DNA from: Giesbergeria sp.
GTDB lineage: Bacteria; Pseudomonadota; Gammaproteobacteria; Burkholderiales; Burkholderiaceae_C
Direction: 5' to 3'
DNA: 9,470 nt
Assembly (NCBI GenBank): GCA_030690515.1
Contig: JAUYGP010000622.1
Coordinates: 1-9,470 of the forward strand
The position numbers and the translations under genes are program-made. The notes below the pieces were generated by a model. It was not told the origin of the DNA and made no database searches. It worked only from the letters and a program-made list of their open reading frames with translations. This document shows positions 7,030-9,470 of this stretch, piece after piece. Positions within the stretch are counted from its first letter, which is position 1. Each line of letters opens with the position of its first letter.

Positions 7030-8214
7030 CTATGGCCCGATGCGGGCTTGTCGGCGCCCGGGCCGTCCCTGGCGTGCGTGGCGGAGCAGCGCCTGCACGG
7101 CCTGTTCGGCAGACACCAATGCCCCTTCCTGCCAGCCATTGAGGGGCGTCAAAGCATCGCTTGCCCAAAAAATGGGGGGCAGACCCCGTTGCAATGCCGC
7201 CAGGGTGGGTGCCGCACCTGGCGGCAGGCGCGCTGCGGCGCCGCTGGCCCAGGGCATGCGTGACCACTGCACCACCAGCGGGTGGCGCCAGGCCTGTGCG
7301 GCCTGTCGGGCTGCAGGGCGCAACAGGGCTTGGGCCTGTGCAATCTGGGCGGTGCGCGGGCCCGAGAGCGATTGCGCGATGGACAGGGCATTGCCATACA
7401 CGCAGGCGATGCGCTGCTCGACCGGTACCTTGCCGCTGGGCGGAAGAATGAGGGGCTGCGCGTCTGTGGGGAGGCCCTGCACCCAGGTGCCGTCGGTTTC
7501 CAGTGCGATCTTGAGGGCATCGGCGGTCTGCATCGCCTGCAGATCCTGGCGCAGGGCGGGTGGCAGGTGGGTATCGAGCTGCGCCATTGCGCCCAGTGGC
7601 AGGGCCAGCACGGCGTAGTCGGCCTGCAGCCGCTCGATGCCCTCGCGGCGGCGTACCCAGACGGCCACGCCCGCGTGGTCTGCCTTGCCCGTGCGCTCGA
7701 CGCGCAGCACCGCAGTGCGGGTGTGCACGGGTGTTTGCAGTGCCTGCGCCAGGGCATGGGGCAGCACATCCATGCCGCCTGCGGGTTGCATGGCCCCCTG
7801 CACAGCGGAGCCATCGCTTGCCCAAAGGGGCTCCAGTCCAATGCCGTGCTGCTGCGCGCACTGCAGCACGCGGTGGTGCCAGGGCAGGATGCGCCAGGCG
7901 CCCGCATTGAGGTACTGGCCTGGCGAGAAGGCGCAGCGCTGGGCTTGTCCCGCCAGGTCGGGCACGGCGTCTCCGGTGCGCACCGTCCAGTTGCGTCCGC
8001 CGATGCGGTCGCTGGCCTCCAGCACGGTGACTTGCAGGCCCGCTTGCTCCAGCGCCCAGGCCACCGAGAGGCCCGCCATGCCCGCACCGGCGACGATGAC
8101 CTGGTGCGTGGGTGCAAGCCCCTGTGCGCGGGCCGTGGCAGCGATGCCGCCACAGGACAGAGCCCCCAGAATCAGGCTTCTGCGGTGCATGGTGGGGAGG
8201 GGGTTTGCCGCCAT
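7030..8214 (-). CDS. Exported flavin monoamine oxidase-family protein (FAD-dependent, Tat-like signal)
   Basis: A predicted FAD enzyme that oxidises an amine or amino acid to an imine, releasing ammonia; the substrate cannot be read from sequence. Numbering from the second Met (8190): MHRRSLILGALSCGG then ATARAQG is a twin-arginine-like export signal; VIVAGAGMAGLSVAWAL (32-47) is the FAD dinucleotide fold, ending in Glu58 and DRIGGR (61-66); YLNAGAWRIL (93-102), YAVLALPLGAM (192-202), Lys227 in ADALKIAL, VQWSRMPWASG (308-317) and FWASDALTPLNGWQEGALVSAEQAV (341-365), the C-terminal FAD site with the family's WQEGA. In FWASD an Asp replaces the more usual Glu. At 386-394 residues it is shorter than the roughly 450-530 of related exported oxidases, by contraction in the substrate domain. 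Either ATG (8214 or 8190) is possible; neither has a Shine-Dalgarno, and the first leaves only nine bases to the divergent gene. Confidence 0.87.
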   Translation of the reverse strand: MAANPLPTMHRRSLILGALSCGGIAATARAQGLAPTHQVIVAGAGMAGLSVAWALEQAGLQVTVLEASDRIGGRNWTVRTGDAVPDLAGQAQRCAFSPGQYLNAGAWRILPWHHRVLQCAQQHGIGLEPLWASDGSAVQGAMQPAGGMDVLPHALAQALQTPVHTRTAVLRVERTGKADHAGVAVWVRRREGIERLQADYAVLALPLGAMAQLDTHLPPALRQDLQAMQTADALKIALETDGTWVQGLPTDAQPLILPPSGKVPVEQRIACVYGNALSIAQSLSGPRTAQIAQAQALLRPAARQAAQAWRHPLVVQWSRMPWASGAAARLPPGAAPTLAALQRGLPPIFWASDALTPLNGWQEGALVSAEQAVQALLRHARQGRPGRRQARIGP

Positions 8215-8223
8215 AATTTGTGC
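8191..8223. promoter_or_regulatory. Very short divergent control region between oxidase and binding-protein genes
   Basis: The two start codons at 8212-8214 (minus) and 8224-8226 (plus) leave nine bases between them; if the oxidase starts at 8190 the gap is 33 bases. CATAAT at 8212-8217 matches the plus-strand -10 consensus in five of six bases but lies only seven bases before the plus-strand ATG, which would give a nearly leaderless transcript. A purine-rich GGGGAGGGGG precedes it, too far away to act as a normal Shine-Dalgarno. No convincing -35 box is seen. Confidence 0.25.
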
Positions 8224-8949
8224 ATGCCATTACGCCCTGTGCACCGTCTTGTGGTGCTGGTTTTTTTCCTGTGCCTGCTGGCACCGGGTGCGCAGGCGGG
8301 AGCGCGGCTGGACGCCGTCCGCCAGCAAGAGGTGCTGGTGTGTGGCGTGGCGGCCCAGGACCCAGGATTTTCGCAGCGCCAGCCCGACGGCCGTTTCCAG
8401 GGTCTGGAGGTTGATCTGTGCCGCGCCGTGGCTGCAGCCGTGCTCGGTTCGTCCACGCAGGTGCGGTTTGTGGCGCTGGACACGGTGCACGAGTTTCTGG
8501 ATGATCCCCGCATCGACCTGGTTTTTCACCGCCTGAGCTGGGCTTTGACGAGGGAGGCGCCAGGGCAACTGGAGTTTGGCCCCGTGTATTTTTTCGAGAC
8601 CGGCAGGCAGGGGCGGCTGGAGCCTCTGGCGCCCTTGTTGCGCAGCGACGATGCCGACTTTTCCCGCATCGTGCGCTGGGTGGTCCACGCGCTGCTGGAG
8701 GCGGAATGGCATGCCATCAGTCGTTCCGATGCGGGGCGTGCGGACATGCCTTTGTCGTGGCCTGCCGATGACACAGGCATGGCCCTGGGGCTGCCGCTCG
8801 ACTGGGCCCGCCGCATGGTTGCGCAGGTGGGCAACTACGCTGAAATCTACGAACGCAACCTGGGCCCCGGGGCGCAGCGACCGCTGCCGCGTGGCCCGAA
8901 CCGGCTGTGGCGGGAGGGTGGGCTGATGGTGCCGCTCCTGCTTCACTGA
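8224..8949 (+). CDS. Shortened amino-acid-type periplasmic binding protein lacking the lobe II core
   Basis: A 241-residue exported protein related to the AapJ/BztA substrate-binding proteins of amino-acid ABC transporters. Residues 1-25 are a Sec signal (charged start, VVLVFFLCLL core, likely cut after AQA). Then come LVCGVAAQDPGFS (38-50) and GLEVDLCRAVAAAVLG (60-75) of lobe I, HRLSWALTRE (102-111) with the Arg that in the family grips the ligand carboxylate, and a C-terminal block: EPLAPLLRSDDADFSRIVRW (133-152), QVGNYAEIYERNLGPG (201-216) and GPNRLWREGGLMVP (224-237). AapJ-like proteins are near 340 residues; about 95-100 residues that should follow VYFFETG (121-127), holding the lobe II ligand Asp, are missing in frame. 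No transporter permease or ATPase is nearby. It diverges from the oxidase gene and its stop overlaps the convergent gene. It may be an accessory or sensing protein rather than a transporter part. Confidence 0.82.
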   Translation: MPLRPVHRLVVLVFFLCLLAPGAQAGARLDAVRQQEVLVCGVAAQDPGFSQRQPDGRFQGLEVDLCRAVAAAVLGSSTQVRFVALDTVHEFLDDPRIDLVFHRLSWALTREAPGQLEFGPVYFFETGRQGRLEPLAPLLRSDDADFSRIVRWVVHALLEAEWHAISRSDAGRADMPLSWPADDTGMALGLPLDWARRMVAQVGNYAEIYERNLGPGAQRPLPRGPNRLWREGGLMVPLLLH

Positions 8950-9374
8950 GGGGCGGTGGGCTTGAGCAGGATGTCCACGGAGTGGACTCCGCTGGTGCGC
9001 CGCGGAATGGCCACCGGCCGCGCCAGCATGTAGCCGCGCTTGCGAATGTCGATGCGGATTTTTTCGGGGTTGACCTTGCCGCCCAGGTTCTCGATCCAGC
9101 CATGCACATCGGGCGTGCGGTAGTGGCCCGGCCGGTCGTTCTTGACCGGAATGGTCATGCCCAGGTCCTGCGCAATCACCAGGATTTGCACGTCATCGAC
9201 ATAGCGGCCCTGGGTGTCCTTGATGTTGCCGGTGTACACGAGGGCGTTGGGGTTGTTGCCATCGCTGCGGCCCTGGGGGAAAAAGAAGGGCGTGCCATTG
9301 GCCCAGGCGCCCAGGGCGGTGGCGCACAGCAGACCGAGGGTGGCGCGGCGCAGGTTGTAGGAAATAGAGCTCAT
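8943..9374 (-). CDS. Small exported protein of unknown function, possible carboxypeptidase-regulatory-like beta fold
   Basis: A 143-residue protein with a Sec-type signal (LRRATLGLLCATALGAWA, likely cut after residue 25) and no further membrane segment. The mature part contains VYTGNIKDTQGRYVDDVQILV (46-66), which has the G-x-(I/V)-x-D-x-x-G-x-x-V-x-x-(A/V) look of carboxypeptidase-regulatory-like or transthyretin-like beta-sandwich modules; this is a resemblance, not a firm assignment. RIDIRKRGYMLARPVAIPRR is basic and beta-prone. The mature form has no cysteine. The ATG at 9372-9374 puts the signal peptide at the start; an in-frame ATG at 9431 would add 19 residues that do not fit a signal. 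Its stop codon overlaps that of the binding-protein gene by 7 bp, tail to tail. A periplasmic partner of its neighbours is possible. Confidence 0.8.
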   Translation of the reverse strand: MSSISYNLRRATLGLLCATALGAWANGTPFFFPQGRSDGNNPNALVYTGNIKDTQGRYVDDVQILVIAQDLGMTIPVKNDRPGHYRTPDVHGWIENLGGKVNPEKIRIDIRKRGYMLARPVAIPRRTSGVHSVDILLKPTAPQ

Positions 9375-9470
9375 TTCATTGATCCGCTGCACTGCGCACC
9401 ATTCGCAGCCCATGAGACTGGCGCGGCCCAAGCCAGCGGCCGCCGCGCAAGGGCCGCCCCGCCGCGCTGG
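9375..9470 (-). other. GC-rich window end, possibly the last codons of an upstream minus-strand gene
   Basis: Two minus-strand frames stay open from the window edge and stop right at the start of the small exported gene: one stops at 9376-9378, one base before its ATG, and another reads ...GSMK and stops in an ATGA overlap with it. Either spacing would suit an operon partner, but the 30-odd residues visible are not recognisable and codon bias does not separate the frames. Imperfect inverted repeats (CCAGCG...CGCTGG) are also present and are cut by the edge. Confidence 0.15.

Noticed and set aside
7282..8223. Upstream in-frame extension of the binding-protein gene to 7282
   Set aside because: This part is antisense to the oxidase gene and lacks similarity; the signal peptide at 8224 marks the real start.
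8224..8949. Binding-protein gene as a frameshifted pseudogene
   Set aside because: The missing part is not found in another frame at 8590-8640; the frame is continuous with conserved motifs on both sides, so it is an in-frame loss.

Overview
The window looks like chromosomal DNA of a GC-rich betaproteobacterium, most likely Comamonadaceae (Acidovorax and relatives). This rests on strong GC bias at third codon positions, the betaproteobacterial look of ValS and GalU, and an intergenic palindrome whose arm (GAGCTGCTAGCGCTT) I recall, without a search, as a common interspersed motif in that family.

Layout. Six genes lie on the minus strand, read from right to left: a Tat-exported flavin amine oxidase (7030-8214), valS (4034-6919), galU (3018-3902), a Sir2-family deacetylase with an added N-terminal domain (1881-2927), a two-nuclease DUF2779 protein (200-1696), and the first 64 codons of a WYL-type regulator (1-194). 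To the right, a plus-strand gene (8224-8949) encodes a shortened amino-acid-type periplasmic binding protein. It is divergent from the oxidase and converges, with a 7-bp overlap, on a small exported minus-strand protein (8943-9374).

How the genes may work together. valS and galU are housekeeping genes separated by a 78-bp imperfect palindrome. The DUF2779 and WYL genes are 5 bp apart and surely co-transcribed; a Cas4-like Fe-S nuclease fused to a DEDD-type exonuclease, with a WYL regulator, is a combination that would fit a DNA-repair or defence role. The three right-hand genes all encode exported proteins (one Tat-like and two Sec-like signals) and form a compact periplasmic block that may be one functional unit built around oxidation of an amine or amino acid.

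The most unusual items are: (1) the sirtuin, whose first ~60 residues closely resemble the DNA-binding gamma winged helix of the FtsK translocase; (2) the binding protein, which keeps lobe I and its C-terminal end but has lost, in frame, the core of lobe II; (3) the large palindrome between valS and galU. No tRNA, rRNA, CRISPR array, insertion sequence or phage gene was seen.
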